DNA of 57,287 nucleotides from Psychrobacter sp. 72-O-c (GCF_904846605.1 NZ_CAJHBI010000023.1:1-57287); one strand, 5' to 3'; counted from the first letter of the stretch, positions 8,556 to 19,004 are shown. Program-made: numbers and translations. The notes: generated from the letters alone by a model not told the origin.

Positions 8556-8579
8556 CAAAATCCTTTAAATAGGATTTTG
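8556..8579. repeat. Hairpin B, extra copy
   Basis: A 24-nt element identical to hairpin B of module 1 (8092-8115): arms CAAAATCC and GGATTTTG around TTTAAATA. Here it lacks a hairpin A partner. Confidence 0.75.
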
Positions 8580-8660
8580 TTATTCAAGCATAACCTAATA
8601 ATTGAGACATTAAGCTTGTTTCACTGTTTAGAAATTTTGTATCCCTAAACGTGAGAGCAC

Positions 8661-8688
8661 ATTATATATATTACTGTGATAATTACAA
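8661..8688 (-). promoter_or_regulatory. Probable sigma-70 promoter of the tRNA-Lys pair
   Basis: On the minus strand TTGTAA (8688-8683), a 16-base spacer and a perfect TATAAT (8666-8661). It would give a leader of roughly 210 nt before tRNA copy 2, containing the hairpin elements. Confidence 0.5.
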
Positions 8689-8806
8689 CCCCGTAGCCTA
8701 AAAAAAGTGCAATTGACGCCATAAAGTAAACATTTTCACAAAATATTGCCCAGAGGTTGTCTTTTAAATTCTTTAAACCGTTATCAAGGTTTTAGTAAAT
8801 ATGGAT

Positions 8807-10807
8807 TTAATCTCTAGAAAGGGCTTCTACAGGATCAAGTTTTGCCGCATTGCGGGCAGGTAAGAAACCAAAAATAATACCGATAAGCGTCGAGCAGACA
8901 AAAGCGGCAATGATAGATGTTGGGGAGTAGATAACTTTAAAGCTATCACCGCCAACACGGTTAATCAGCTCACCGATGGCAAACGCTAACCCGATACCAA
9001 GTAGACCACCCAAAATACAGACCAGTACGGCTTCAATCAAGAACTGTTGCATGATATCGCTTTGACGAGCACCAACAGCCATTCGCACACCAATCTCATT
9101 GGTGCGTTCAGTGACCGAGACTAGCATAATATTCATAACGCCAATACCGCCAACAACTAAGGAGATAATGGCAATAGATGAAATCAGCAAGGTTAGGGCA
9201 GCAGTGGTAGATTCGATGGTTTGGCGAATAGAGTCTGAATTGCGTATTCGAAAGTCATCCGTACCGTGACGACTTATCATTAGCTCAGAGATGGCAGACT
9301 CTGCGGCAGAGGATGAAATATTATCATCAATGAGTGCCACGAAGCTTTCGATATAAGCGCTACCTATAAGCCGTGACATCATAGTGGTGTAGGGCATATA
9401 CAGAGTTGGAGAATCCAGACTGCCTCTACCAAAACCGCTGTCGTTGGGTGCCAATACGCCAATCACTCGCCCTGGTACGCTACCTATCAAGAGTACTTCA
9501 CCGATGGGATTGGTATTATCAGGGAAAAAGGTTTGCTTGGCATTGTCATCAATAATGATATCTTGGGTACGGCGTAAGATACTCTGCTCATCGAAGCCTT
9601 GACCTTGAATCAGAGTTTCACCACTGACATTGAGATAGTCTTTACCGACCCCGCTGACACTGGTGGCCTCTTGTATATTACGATAGCGTACGTTGGTATT
9701 ACTATCGAGCTGCGGGCTAACACTAACAACATACGGCTGATCAGCGACAGCTTGTGCGTCTTGCGGGGTTAGGTTGTCATCCCCATAACTGCGCCTTGGA
9801 TCGCCGTACGGATAGCCGTCAGAGATGGTAATGGTATTGGTACCAAGTGAGCTGATATTGGTTAATATTTGCGCTTGTGAGCCTTTACCTAAACCAACTA
9901 CGGATACGACCGAGGCAATACCAATAATAATGCCTAACATAGTTAATAGAGTACGCATTTTATGAGCGCGCATAGCCAGTAATGACATCTTGAACGCTTC
10001 AAATAAACGGTCGATAAAGCTGCTAAAGGTACTCTTGCGGTTTTTGTTTAAAATAGGTTCAGGCTGAGCTTGTGTCTGCTGATAATGTTCAGTTTTATAA
10101 TCAGCGATAACATAGCCATCTTTGAGCTCAATCACTCGCTCAGCTTGAGCCGCCAGATTGGGATCATGAGTAACCATGATAATGGTGTGACCTTGAGCGT
10201 TTAAGTCTTGCAAGATTTGCATTACATCGTCACCGGACTTACTATCCAGCGCGCCAGTTGGCTCATCCGCTAAAATAATATCACCGCCATTCATTAGTGC
10301 CCGTGCAATAGAGACTCGCTGCTGCTGCCCACCAGACAGCTGACTGGGACGGTTGCCGACCTTATCTGCCAGTCCTAAGTCCGTCAGTAGCTGATCGGCA
10401 CGCTGACTGCGCGCTTGGCCGTCCATACCTGCATATACTGCAGGTACTGCGACGTTGTCTCGAGCATTGATGTCGCCAAGTAGATGATAACGCTGAAAAA
10501 TAAAGCCAAAGTGCTCACGGCGTAGTTTTGCCAGCTCATCAGCCTCTAAGCGACTGACTGACTGCCCAAAAATTTGATAGTCGCCAGCGCTTGCTTGGTC
10601 CAAACAGCCTAGAATATTCATCAAGGTAGACTTGCCAGAACCTGACTGTCCAATGATAGCGACCATTTCGCCTTGGTTAATAGTCAGATTGATATTATGC
10701 AGCACGCGAATAATCTGCTCACCGGCCTTAAATTCTTTAATTACCCCTTTGACTTGCATCAAGGGAATCTCCATCGCGGCGTTTGTAGTAGGGTCTTGGA
10801 TGCTCAT
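8807..10807 (-). CDS. macB: MacB: ABC-type macrolide/peptide efflux ATPase-permease
   Basis: 666 aa fusion of an ATPase domain and a permease domain, the half-transporter of the MacAB-TolC type efflux system in the inner membrane. Walker A GQSGSGKST is at 53-61, the signature LSGGQQQR at about 156-163, and Walker B IILADEPTGALDS at about 177-189. After a linker the first membrane helix starts near residue 280 (MRTLLTMLGIIIGIASVVSVVG). A large periplasmic domain follows, then three C-terminal helices with the MacB motif VTERTNEIGVRMAVGAR. It lies 83 bases after macA on the same strand. Exported substrates in other bacteria include macrolides and peptides; here the substrate is inferred. Confidence 0.95.
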   Translation of the reverse strand: MSIQDPTTNAAMEIPLMQVKGVIKEFKAGEQIIRVLHNINLTINQGEMVAIIGQSGSGKSTLMNILGCLDQASAGDYQIFGQSVSRLEADELAKLRREHFGFIFQRYHLLGDINARDNVAVPAVYAGMDGQARSQRADQLLTDLGLADKVGNRPSQLSGGQQQRVSIARALMNGGDIILADEPTGALDSKSGDDVMQILQDLNAQGHTIIMVTHDPNLAAQAERVIELKDGYVIADYKTEHYQQTQAQPEPILNKNRKSTFSSFIDRLFEAFKMSLLAMRAHKMRTLLTMLGIIIGIASVVSVVGLGKGSQAQILTNISSLGTNTITISDGYPYGDPRRSYGDDNLTPQDAQAVADQPYVVSVSPQLDSNTNVRYRNIQEATSVSGVGKDYLNVSGETLIQGQGFDEQSILRRTQDIIIDDNAKQTFFPDNTNPIGEVLLIGSVPGRVIGVLAPNDSGFGRGSLDSPTLYMPYTTMMSRLIGSAYIESFVALIDDNISSSAAESAISELMISRHGTDDFRIRNSDSIRQTIESTTAALTLLISSIAIISLVVGGIGVMNIMLVSVTERTNEIGVRMAVGARQSDIMQQFLIEAVLVCILGGLLGIGLAFAIGELINRVGGDSFKVIYSPTSIIAAFVCSTLIGIIFGFLPARNAAKLDPVEALSRD

Positions 10808-10890
10808 CTGCCATGCTGCCTATATCAATATTGCTTATATAAATCAATGTCAAAAGTTAGTCTTTTTCATTACATACTGAATACTGACCC

Positions 10891-12264
10891 TTAAAACGGT
10901 TTTCCACTTTTGCTGGATTTTTCTAATCCTTCTTCGCTCAAAATAACTTCATCGCCCACACTTAATCCACTTAAAACCTGCGCATTAACACGGTTATTTA
11001 TCCCCACTTTTACCTGTTGGTCAACGACTTGACCATCGGCTTTGAGAATGCGTACTTTGGCCATTGTGGTGTTTGAATTGTTACTACTAGAGCTGCTATT
11101 GTTGGCGCTGTCGTTCTGAGCAGCAGGATTGTCGCTACTATTGATTTTTTTAAGCTTATCCGCAGGTTGCAAGGCGGCGGAAGGAATCAGTAAGGCATCT
11201 TTGGCCTGATTGATGACAATATAAACTTGCGCGGTCATATCAATACGAAAGCGGCGCTCGGTATTGGGCACTTCAATGTAGCCGACATAATAGATAGCAG
11301 AATCGGTTGAGCTAGTATCACTGATGACCTCGGGTGCCGGCTCAATGGCCTTAAGTATGGCATCATACTTTTGGTCAGGATTACCGATGATATTGAAATA
11401 TACTGGCATTCCTGCCTGTACATTGATGACATCAGCTTCAGAGATTTGCGCGTTAATACGTACCGTTGATAAGTCGGCTAAAGTGACAATCGTTGGGGCA
11501 GTTTGGTTGGCGTTGACGGTCGTGCCCTGTTCAGTAGTAATAGATACTACAGTGCCTGTTATGGGGGCGCGAATGGTAGTGTAGCTGAGGTCTTCTTGCG
11601 CGGTGTTGACGTTAGTTTGAGATTTGCGTAGCGCGGCCTGTTGGCTATCAATATTGGCTTGTGTGGTGGCAATTGCGGCTTTGGCGGTATCGATAGAAGC
11701 ACGGGCATTAGCAACTGCCGCTTTAGCGGTATCAATACGAGTGGCTTGAGTATCGTACTCTTGCTGCGAGATGGCGTCGATGGCGACCAAAGACTGCAAA
11801 CGTGCAAAGTCAGACTGTGCTTGTTTTAACTCCGACTGACGACTGGCAAGGTCAGCATAAGCACTTTTTAGCCCTGCCTTCTTACTTAAGGTTTCGGCTC
11901 TTGCGCTTTGCAGTGCGGCTTCACTTTGCTCAAGGCTGGCTTGCTCATTACTCAGGTTATTCTTTTGCGTGACTTGGTCAATTTGTGCGATAAGGTCGCC
12001 TTGTTGTACCTCGTCACCCACTTCAACGAATAGCCGTTTGACTTCCCCAGACACTTGCGCCCCAACGTCGACGGTATTGAGTGCTTTGACTTTACCAGAA
12101 GCCATAACGTTATTTTCGATATCGCCAATCTCAGCAATCGCAGTAAGATAGTTGGGTTGGGTTTTTTTTGGTTTGAAGATATTGTAGGCTAAAGCTACTA
12201 ACGCTATGATTATTAAGGCAATAACGCCCCATTTAATAGCAGGATTTTTGCTAATTTTACGCAT
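10891..12264 (-). CDS. macA: MacA: periplasmic adaptor of the MacAB pump
   Basis: 457 aa membrane-fusion protein with a single N-terminal anchor (about residues 11-30, WGVIALIIIALVALAYNIF). VKALNTVDVGAQVSGEVKRL starts the lipoyl half-motif. A long alpha-helical hairpin rich in Q, A and S (about 100-225) follows, then the second lipoyl half (TIRAPITGTVVSI) and beta-barrel domains. A serine/asparagine-rich linker (about 385-400) precedes the membrane-proximal domain. It carries substrate-coupled motion from MacB to an outer-membrane channel. No outer-membrane partner lies beside it, so a TolC-like protein or the one at 26752 may be used. First gene of a two-gene operon with macB. Confidence 0.93.
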   Translation of the reverse strand: MRKISKNPAIKWGVIALIIIALVALAYNIFKPKKTQPNYLTAIAEIGDIENNVMASGKVKALNTVDVGAQVSGEVKRLFVEVGDEVQQGDLIAQIDQVTQKNNLSNEQASLEQSEAALQSARAETLSKKAGLKSAYADLASRQSELKQAQSDFARLQSLVAIDAISQQEYDTQATRIDTAKAAVANARASIDTAKAAIATTQANIDSQQAALRKSQTNVNTAQEDLSYTTIRAPITGTVVSITTEQGTTVNANQTAPTIVTLADLSTVRINAQISEADVINVQAGMPVYFNIIGNPDQKYDAILKAIEPAPEVISDTSSTDSAIYYVGYIEVPNTERRFRIDMTAQVYIVINQAKDALLIPSAALQPADKLKKINSSDNPAAQNDSANNSSSSSNNSNTTMAKVRILKADGQVVDQQVKVGINNRVNAQVLSGLSVGDEVILSEEGLEKSSKSGKPF

Positions 12265-12443
12265 GACGACAGTCCAATCACAATTAAATCGAGTGTAAGT
12301 ATAGTAAAGGCTTGATGTGCAAAAGGGAATGGTAATTAGTTTGCGAAAGGTTAAGGGAACACCCTAACGCAGGAGTAAATCTTTGATTATAGTGGTAAAA
12401 AATGACTAATATGAAGGGTTAAAAGGACTACAGTGTTCACTTA

Positions 12444-13538
12444 TTAAGCTGCAAACAACCGCTGTCCCGACAATTCCAACGCTGCTTGCAATAACAACTC
12501 CCATGCGGGTTGACGCACGACACCTTTAATCGCTTGGTCACAGCGATAGATTAACGTGGGCCACTCGGCCGTTTGTGCTTTTGATTGCCGGCGGGAAGCT
12601 TGTTGGTACAACCCTTGTTTGCTACGCCAAATGCCTAATGCTTGCGGGTCTTGGCCATCAAGTAAAGCCATGATGTGGCGCATGTCTTTACTGATTGCCC
12701 ATAGCACTAAGGTGGTTGGCTCATCTGTGGCTTTAAGCTGAAATATAATTTTTGCGACTTGGGCACTATTACCCGCTAACATGGCATCGGATAAATCAAA
12801 CACGCTAAACTGCGCATCACTGACCAATGCCGCTTGTAGATCGGTGATATCTAACGCTACATTTGCAGAAGTATTGACAGAAGTGCTGCTCTTATCATTG
12901 GCTTCAGGAGTGTTTGCGGCCAACTGCTTATTATTATCTGCCAGCTGTGGAGCAAACAGATAAGATAAACGCCATAAGGTCTGATAGGCGCTTAACAGAT
13001 GATGCTCAGTATGTGACATCAAAAGCTGCCAAGCTTCTTGTGATAGTCGTAGGCCGAATTGCTGTGCTTGTATCTGTAACAGCTGCTGCCGCTGTTGCTC
13101 ATTGTATAAATTGCAATCAATAACGTTACCGTATTGAGCAAAAGGAGCAAACCATTTGCTGCTTTGGGCGCGGCGATCTTGCTTGGGTGTCAGCCATAAT
13201 AAGCTGTGGCTATGTGCGCCAGTTTGTGCGTCCACTGCAAAGCGTTCCAGCTCAGCGATGACAGCTTTATCTGGCTTATGATTGCCTGTCACAATCAAAG
13301 CACTGGCATCATCAAATAAGGATTGGCTACCGAGCTCCGATAACACTTCTTGCCAGCTCTTAACGGAGACCAGCTCGATACGCTTCCTGGCATAGTTTTG
13401 CGCGCGCCAATGCGGACGCAACGCATCAATAAGCCACTGATGCAATAGCGGCTCATCACCATGCGCCAGCCACAAGCCCGCTACCGCAACTGAAGGTTGC
13501 AATAGCTTGGGATAGGCTTGTATAAAGGACTCTTGCAT
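12444..13538 (-). CDS. holA: DNA polymerase III subunit delta
   Basis: 364 aa, the usual size for HolA, the clamp-loader subunit that opens the beta sliding clamp. Recognisable blocks are LWLAHGDEPLL near residue 22, LGSQSLFDDASALIV near 70, LLWLTPKQDRRAQSSKWF (about 120-137) and NVIDCNLYNEQQ, then the helical C-terminal collar domain. An insert with NTPEANDKSSTSVNTS around residues 210-225 is low-complexity and probably a loop. It is the third gene of leuS-lptE-holA, 48 bases after lptE, an order shared with pseudomonads. Confidence 0.9.
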   Translation of the reverse strand: MQESFIQAYPKLLQPSVAVAGLWLAHGDEPLLHQWLIDALRPHWRAQNYARKRIELVSVKSWQEVLSELGSQSLFDDASALIVTGNHKPDKAVIAELERFAVDAQTGAHSHSLLWLTPKQDRRAQSSKWFAPFAQYGNVIDCNLYNEQQRQQLLQIQAQQFGLRLSQEAWQLLMSHTEHHLLSAYQTLWRLSYLFAPQLADNNKQLAANTPEANDKSSTSVNTSANVALDITDLQAALVSDAQFSVFDLSDAMLAGNSAQVAKIIFQLKATDEPTTLVLWAISKDMRHIMALLDGQDPQALGIWRSKQGLYQQASRRQSKAQTAEWPTLIYRCDQAIKGVVRQPAWELLLQAALELSGQRLFAA

Positions 13539-13586
13539 AAGGTTTTAAGCCATCAGTTTATTGAGTGAAGGAAAGTACGATGAAGC

Positions 13587-14327
13587 TTAAGAGGGGGGTG
13601 CGATAATGGTCGTCGTAGAAGGCATTGCGGCTGAACCCCTACTAGATTGCGATAACTTATTAGCGCTGGCAGGAGCCACTTTTGGCAAACCAATCGCGAC
13701 ATATTGATCCGTAATACGGCGCGCTAAGCTGTCATAGAGCCAGTCACGAATTTGATTGCCTTGTTGGTCGCCAGTACTGACTGATGCCTCGTTATATTGA
13801 TAGCTACGCTCAACTTGGATGGCATTAGTCAGAGTCACCGGTTGACCATTTTGCATGGTTTGATAATTGACATCTGCTGACAATACCAGTCGAATCTCTG
13901 TTAGGACGCCAACCAATTCATAGCGCTTAAAGCGTACATTATTGACAGTAATAGTGGCAATTTTCTCAGCATCTTTATTGTCTACGGTCTTGTTTGCAAT
14001 ATTGTCACTTGTGTTTTCTATCAGCGCCATACTGTCGACCACATCGACACCCAATGCCTCTAAACTCCTTGTTAACGGTAGCTTTAATGGAAATGAGGTA
14101 CGATTATCTTCAAGGATAATGGCAGTCTTGGCGATATCAAAACGCATTGGTGTATCATAACCGCGTAGCTGAAAGCCGCATCCTGTAAGAGCCGTCGTCG
14201 CACCAAGCACCGCAAATATTGGCAAGGTTGTCAGTAGCACCGTGGCTATTTTTTTTGCATGACTTTTTTCTACACGATGTTTTTGCACAAATGGGGGTAA
14301 CTGCGCAGTTCGGTGCTTGTACGACAT
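13587..14327 (-). CDS. lptE: LPS-assembly lipoprotein LptE
   Basis: 246 aa. It forms the plug of the LptD/LptE outer-membrane LPS translocon. A basic N terminus is followed by a hydrophobic segment and a lipobox ending TALTGC, then GFQLRGYDTPMRF, which is typical of mature LptE. I choose the ATG at 14327 because AAGGA lies 8 bases upstream. An upstream in-frame TTG at 14348 is less likely. The gene has a long N-terminal n-region (~25 residues) for a lipoprotein signal. It sits between leuS and holA, as in pseudomonads. The C terminus is a serine/alanine-rich tail. Confidence 0.88.
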   Translation of the reverse strand: MSYKHRTAQLPPFVQKHRVEKSHAKKIATVLLTTLPIFAVLGATTALTGCGFQLRGYDTPMRFDIAKTAIILEDNRTSFPLKLPLTRSLEALGVDVVDSMALIENTSDNIANKTVDNKDAEKIATITVNNVRFKRYELVGVLTEIRLVLSADVNYQTMQNGQPVTLTNAIQVERSYQYNEASVSTGDQQGNQIRDWLYDSLARRITDQYVAIGLPKVAPASANKLSQSSRGSAAMPSTTTIIAPPS

Positions 14328-14381
14328 AATCGCTATCCTTATTCTCAATAAAAAAGGCTCGAAAACTAAGTTTAAAAAGAC

Positions 14382-17096
14382 CTAGCCTGCCACTACAATA
14401 TTGACCAACTTATTGGGCACGACAATCTCTTTTTTAATCTCACCAGTGATGAACTTGGCCACACTATCGATAGCGCGTGCTTGTGCTTTAAGTTGCTCAG
14501 GATCAGTATTTGGCGCCACATCCATCTTGCCACGCATTTTACCATTGACCTGTACTACCATAGTGAGGGTATCTTGCACCAAGGCGCTGGCATCAACAGT
14601 AGGGTAGTTCAGGGTCTTAGTCTCAAGACCCAGCTGTTCAAGCAGATGCTCACCGACGTGCGGCGCGTATACTGATAGCATAATGAGCAAATCAATCAGC
14701 GCTTCATGTTGTACTTGAAAGTCTTGTTCGCTACTGGCATCAAAGCTACTTAACTCGTTAGCAAGCTCCATTAGACTTGATACTGGGGTGTTTAGCGCCA
14801 AGCGGTCACCAAGGTCACCATCAATTTTAGCAATCGTTTCATGGGTCTTGCGGCGTAGGTCTTTGGCCGCTTTGGTCAAGCCGTCGGTATTCAAGGCCTT
14901 ACTGTTTAACGTCTCAAGGTTTAAGTTCGCTACTGTTAAGGCTTGCATATGCTCAGTGGCAACTCGCCAAACTTTTTTAACGAAGTTATAAGGACCTTTT
15001 AGCGCATCATCTGACCATTCAAGGGTTTGATCGGCAGGGGCGGTAAATAAAGTGTATAGACGAACAGTATCGGCACCATATTGATCTATGGTGGTTTGTG
15101 GATCGACACCGTTATTTTTAGACTTAGACATTTTTTCGATTTTGCCAATAGTAACCGGCTGCCCGTCTGCTTTTAATATGGCTTTAATCGGTTGTCCACG
15201 TTCGTTATAGTCAATATCGACATCTTGTGTGAAGTAATACGTGGTACTACCATCGGTATTAACACGGTAGAACGTACCCGCCAAGACCATGCCTTGGGTC
15301 ATCAGATTGGCAAAAGGCTCATCGCCTGATACCAAGTTTTCATCACGCATTAGCTTATGGAAGAACCGCGCATAAAGTAAATGCATAACCGCGTGCTCAA
15401 CACCGCCGACATATTGATCGACCGGTAGCCATTTATTAGCAGCAGACTTGTTTACCATACTTTGTGTATCATGCGGGCTGGCAAAACGCGAATAATACCA
15501 ACTTGACTCAACAAAAGTATCAAAAGTATCAGTCTCACGCTCAGCAGGATTACCACATTTAGGACAGCTAGTATTCACAAATTCTGGGATGTTCTTAAGA
15601 GGGTTACCGCGACCATCAGGAACGACATCAGTAGGCAATACTACTGGCAAATCTTGCTCTTCAACGGGAACCGTACCGCAATGCTCACAGTTAACCATTG
15701 GGATAGGACATCCCCAATAGCGCTGGCGAGAAACGCCCCAATCACGTAAGCGGTATTGGATCTTTTTATTGGCAAGTTCTTGTGGTGCAAGTTTGACTAG
15801 CATAGCCTCGAAGGCCTGCTCAAAGTTCATACCGTCAAACTCACCCGAGTTGACTAAGGTATTACGCTCGGTGTAGGCACGGTTGCTATCAGTATCATCA
15901 GCAGCAGCGTCAGCATCTACATCGTCAAAGTAACCTTCAGGAACGTCAATAACTTGTTTAATAGGTAGGTCATATTTGGTCGCAAATTCATAATCACGCT
16001 CATCATGCGCAGGTACTGCCATGACCGCACCTGAACCATAGCTCATTAGCACATAGTTGGCGACCCAGACGGGTACTTTATCGCCTGTTAGCGGATGAGT
16101 AACTGTCAGACCAGTATCCATACCAATTTTTTCAGCTTTGGCCAGATCCGCTTCAGCAACGGAGCCTTTTTTGCATAGCGCACAAAATTCTGCAATGATT
16201 TCGCTATGTTCAGCAGCATATTGGGCCAAAGGATGCTCAGCAGCGACGGCGACATACGTGACACCCATCAACGTATCGGGACGGGTAGTAAACACGTCTA
16301 AAGTATTGTCTTGGCCCTCAAGGTTATAAGGGAAATGCACTTCCATACCGGCACTGCGACCAATCCAGTTGCGCTGCATGGTCAATACTTCAGACGGCCA
16401 ATGACCCTCTAACTGATCTAAATCATCGAGCAGTTCGTCGGCATAATCGGTGATATTAAAGTAATACATCGGAATATCACGCTTTTCGACTGCAGCGCCA
16501 CTACGCCAGCCTTTTCCATCAATAACTTGCTCGTTGGCCAGTACGGTATTATCGACCGGATCCCAATTGACGGTAGCCAGCTTCTTATAGACCAAACCTT
16601 TTTTGTATAACTGTAAAAATAACCACTGCTCCCACTGATAATACTCAGGGGTACAAGTGGCAAACTCGCGTGACCAATCAATTGATAAACCGAGTAGTTT
16701 AAGCTGGGCGCGCATGTTATCAATATTGGCAAAAGTCCATTCAGCAGGTGGCGTTTGGTTGGCAATTGCAGCGTTTTCAGCTGGCAGGCCAAACGCATCC
16801 CAACCCATTGGCTGCATGACTTCATAGCCTTTTAAGCGATAATAACGACTTAATACGTCAGAAATCGTATAGTTACGGACATGCCCCATGTGTAGCTTAC
16901 CGCTTGGATAAGGAAACATGGACAGCATGTAGCGGCTCGGCTTATCGCTTGGCTCGTTATCGACTTCAAAGCGCTTGTCTGTCGCCCATTTGGCTTGCTG
17001 CTGCGCTTCGATAATCTGCGGCTGATAGACATTGATACTGATATCGTTTGTATTTTCTGCTTGGCTATTATTTGGGGCAGTTTGCGAGTTACTCAT
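14382..17096 (-). CDS. leuS: Leucyl-tRNA synthetase
   Basis: 904 aa class I synthetase that charges tRNA-Leu. The HIGH-type motif is seen as KLHMGHVRN (about 67-75) and the KMSKS motif as KIEKMSKSKNN in the last third. The CP1 editing domain contains TTRPDTLMGVTYVAVAAEHPLA and VMAVPAHDERDYEFA. The zinc-type segment CPKCGNPAERETDTFDTF precedes SSWYYSRF. A short acidic insert, VDADAAADDTDSN near residue 390, lies inside the editing domain. First gene of the leuS-lptE-holA operon. It is divergent from the ArsC-like gene at 17300. Confidence 0.97.
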   Translation of the reverse strand: MSNSQTAPNNSQAENTNDISINVYQPQIIEAQQQAKWATDKRFEVDNEPSDKPSRYMLSMFPYPSGKLHMGHVRNYTISDVLSRYYRLKGYEVMQPMGWDAFGLPAENAAIANQTPPAEWTFANIDNMRAQLKLLGLSIDWSREFATCTPEYYQWEQWLFLQLYKKGLVYKKLATVNWDPVDNTVLANEQVIDGKGWRSGAAVEKRDIPMYYFNITDYADELLDDLDQLEGHWPSEVLTMQRNWIGRSAGMEVHFPYNLEGQDNTLDVFTTRPDTLMGVTYVAVAAEHPLAQYAAEHSEIIAEFCALCKKGSVAEADLAKAEKIGMDTGLTVTHPLTGDKVPVWVANYVLMSYGSGAVMAVPAHDERDYEFATKYDLPIKQVIDVPEGYFDDVDADAAADDTDSNRAYTERNTLVNSGEFDGMNFEQAFEAMLVKLAPQELANKKIQYRLRDWGVSRQRYWGCPIPMVNCEHCGTVPVEEQDLPVVLPTDVVPDGRGNPLKNIPEFVNTSCPKCGNPAERETDTFDTFVESSWYYSRFASPHDTQSMVNKSAANKWLPVDQYVGGVEHAVMHLLYARFFHKLMRDENLVSGDEPFANLMTQGMVLAGTFYRVNTDGSTTYYFTQDVDIDYNERGQPIKAILKADGQPVTIGKIEKMSKSKNNGVDPQTTIDQYGADTVRLYTLFTAPADQTLEWSDDALKGPYNFVKKVWRVATEHMQALTVANLNLETLNSKALNTDGLTKAAKDLRRKTHETIAKIDGDLGDRLALNTPVSSLMELANELSSFDASSEQDFQVQHEALIDLLIMLSVYAPHVGEHLLEQLGLETKTLNYPTVDASALVQDTLTMVVQVNGKMRGKMDVAPNTDPEQLKAQARAIDSVAKFITGEIKKEIVVPNKLVNIVVAG

Positions 17097-17299
17097 TGTC
17101 GGCTCTAATTGGTTAACACAGATAAAAGGGTAAGATTTTATAATGCCATAGCATAGCGTAATTTGGTGAAAATTGCGACGCTATGATAAGGCAATCGTAT
17201 GCTAGGTCTATGATATTTTTGACTGGTAAAATGCTAGACTGGATGTAAACAAACGATAATTTATATTGAAAATTCAAATAAAGAAAACTTGGAGACAAT

Positions 17300-17677
17300 A
17301 TGACCATTACTATTTACGGCATTAAATCATGTAGCACTATGAAGAAAGCCTTTGTTAAGCTTGAGGAGCTGGGCGTAAATTATAACTTTCATGATTATAA
17401 GAAACAAAGTATCGGCCAAGATAGCGTACAGCGCTGGGTCGACTTGTTAGGAATAGATAAAGTACTTAATAAGCGCGGAACGACATGGCGCAAGTTAAGC
17501 GATGAGCAAAAAGCGGCAGCTGATGCAAATGAGGCAGATGCAATTGAATTGTTACTGGCCAATACCAGTATGATCAAACGTCCTATTGTAGAAGGCCAGA
17601 TCGAGAGTGAAAACCAAGCTCGGTCAGTATTGTTATGTGGCTTTGATGAAGCAGAATACGAAGCAAATCTTTTATAA
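17300..17677 (+). CDS. ArsC/Spx-type (YffB-like) thioredoxin-fold protein
   Basis: 125 aa. The N terminus TITIYGIKSCSTMKKA has a single active-site Cys11 in the position of the ArsC/Spx family. NKRGTTWRKL and IKRPIVEGQ, with the cis-Pro-containing RP motif, are also typical. The lack of further catalytic residues known from true arsenate reductases places it with YffB-like proteins of unknown role, possibly glutathione-dependent thiol reductases. The ribosome site TTGGAGACAAT precedes ATG. The gene is monocistronic, divergent from leuS and convergent with argB. Confidence 0.85.
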   Translation: MTITIYGIKSCSTMKKAFVKLEELGVNYNFHDYKKQSIGQDSVQRWVDLLGIDKVLNKRGTTWRKLSDEQKAAADANEADAIELLLANTSMIKRPIVEGQIESENQARSVLLCGFDEAEYEANLL

Positions 17678-17840
17678 AAGTGCTGTTTCTTAGATGGTGA
17701 TGGCTATAAAAACGAAAACTCTTTTTTCAGCCAGCACAAAGACAGTCACTATATGAAAGTATATGGCAACAGTAGCCACAGCTCGGTAGATTTTTGCGCT
17801 TATTAATAATGTCTAACGGTATTATCAATTGATTTAATTG

Positions 17841-17876
17841 AGCCCGATTTTAGAAAAGTCTAAGCTCGGGCTTAAT
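17841..17876. terminator. Bidirectional terminator-like hairpin between the ArsC-like gene and argB
   Basis: AGCCCGA (17841-17847) pairs with TCGGGCT (17866-17872), with an inner TTAGA/TCTAA helix. Flanks are AT-rich on both sides, so it could serve both converging transcripts. The T runs are short, hence moderate confidence. Confidence 0.6.
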
Positions 17877-17917
17877 TATTCCTAGTATGAAAAAAACCAG
17901 ACTGGCCAGCCAAACAA

Positions 17918-18080
17918 TCAATACATGCGAATTTGCTCTGCGTTCCAATCTAGCGCAATCCAATCAATTAAAAAGAACGACTTCCAGCCTTCTATCCATT
18001 TTGCACCGCCATAACCGATAATCCACCAGCAGTATAAGCTATGAAAGGCAAAAGTCAGACACCACACACAATGCCATCAT
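17918..18080 (-). pseudogene. Broken small Trp-rich gene directly behind argB
   Basis: On the minus strand a ribosome site (AGGAA) overlaps the argB stop and leads to ATGATG at 18080. That frame closes after 13 codons. A second frame from 18067 to 17921 reads 49 residues without a stop and looks strongly protein-like: AFHSLYCWWIIGYGGAKW, IEGWKSFFLIDWIALDW, NAEQIRMY, with seven tryptophans. A two-base gain in the GTGTGTGG run would join the ATG to this frame. The frame ends at TGA (17918-17920). Beyond it LFGWPVWFFSY follows before TAG at 17882. I read it as a decayed small membrane-type protein gene in operon with argB. A sequencing error or programmed shift is the alternative. I do not recognise the family. 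Confidence 0.5.
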
Positions 18081-18086
18081 CTATTC

Positions 18087-19004
<918 letters not shown>

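Noticed and set aside
8050..8579. CRISPR-like array
   Set aside because: The repeats are hairpins of differing sequence with irregular spacing. There are no unique spacers of even length and no cas genes.
12350..12368. Terminator between holA and macA
   Set aside because: GTTAAGGG/CCCTAAC can form a stem, but no T run follows on the minus strand, so it is not called.
17918..17920. Selenocysteine or programmed read-through at the TGA behind argB
   Set aside because: No SECIS-like hairpin follows and the frame is also broken upstream, so gene decay is the simpler reading.
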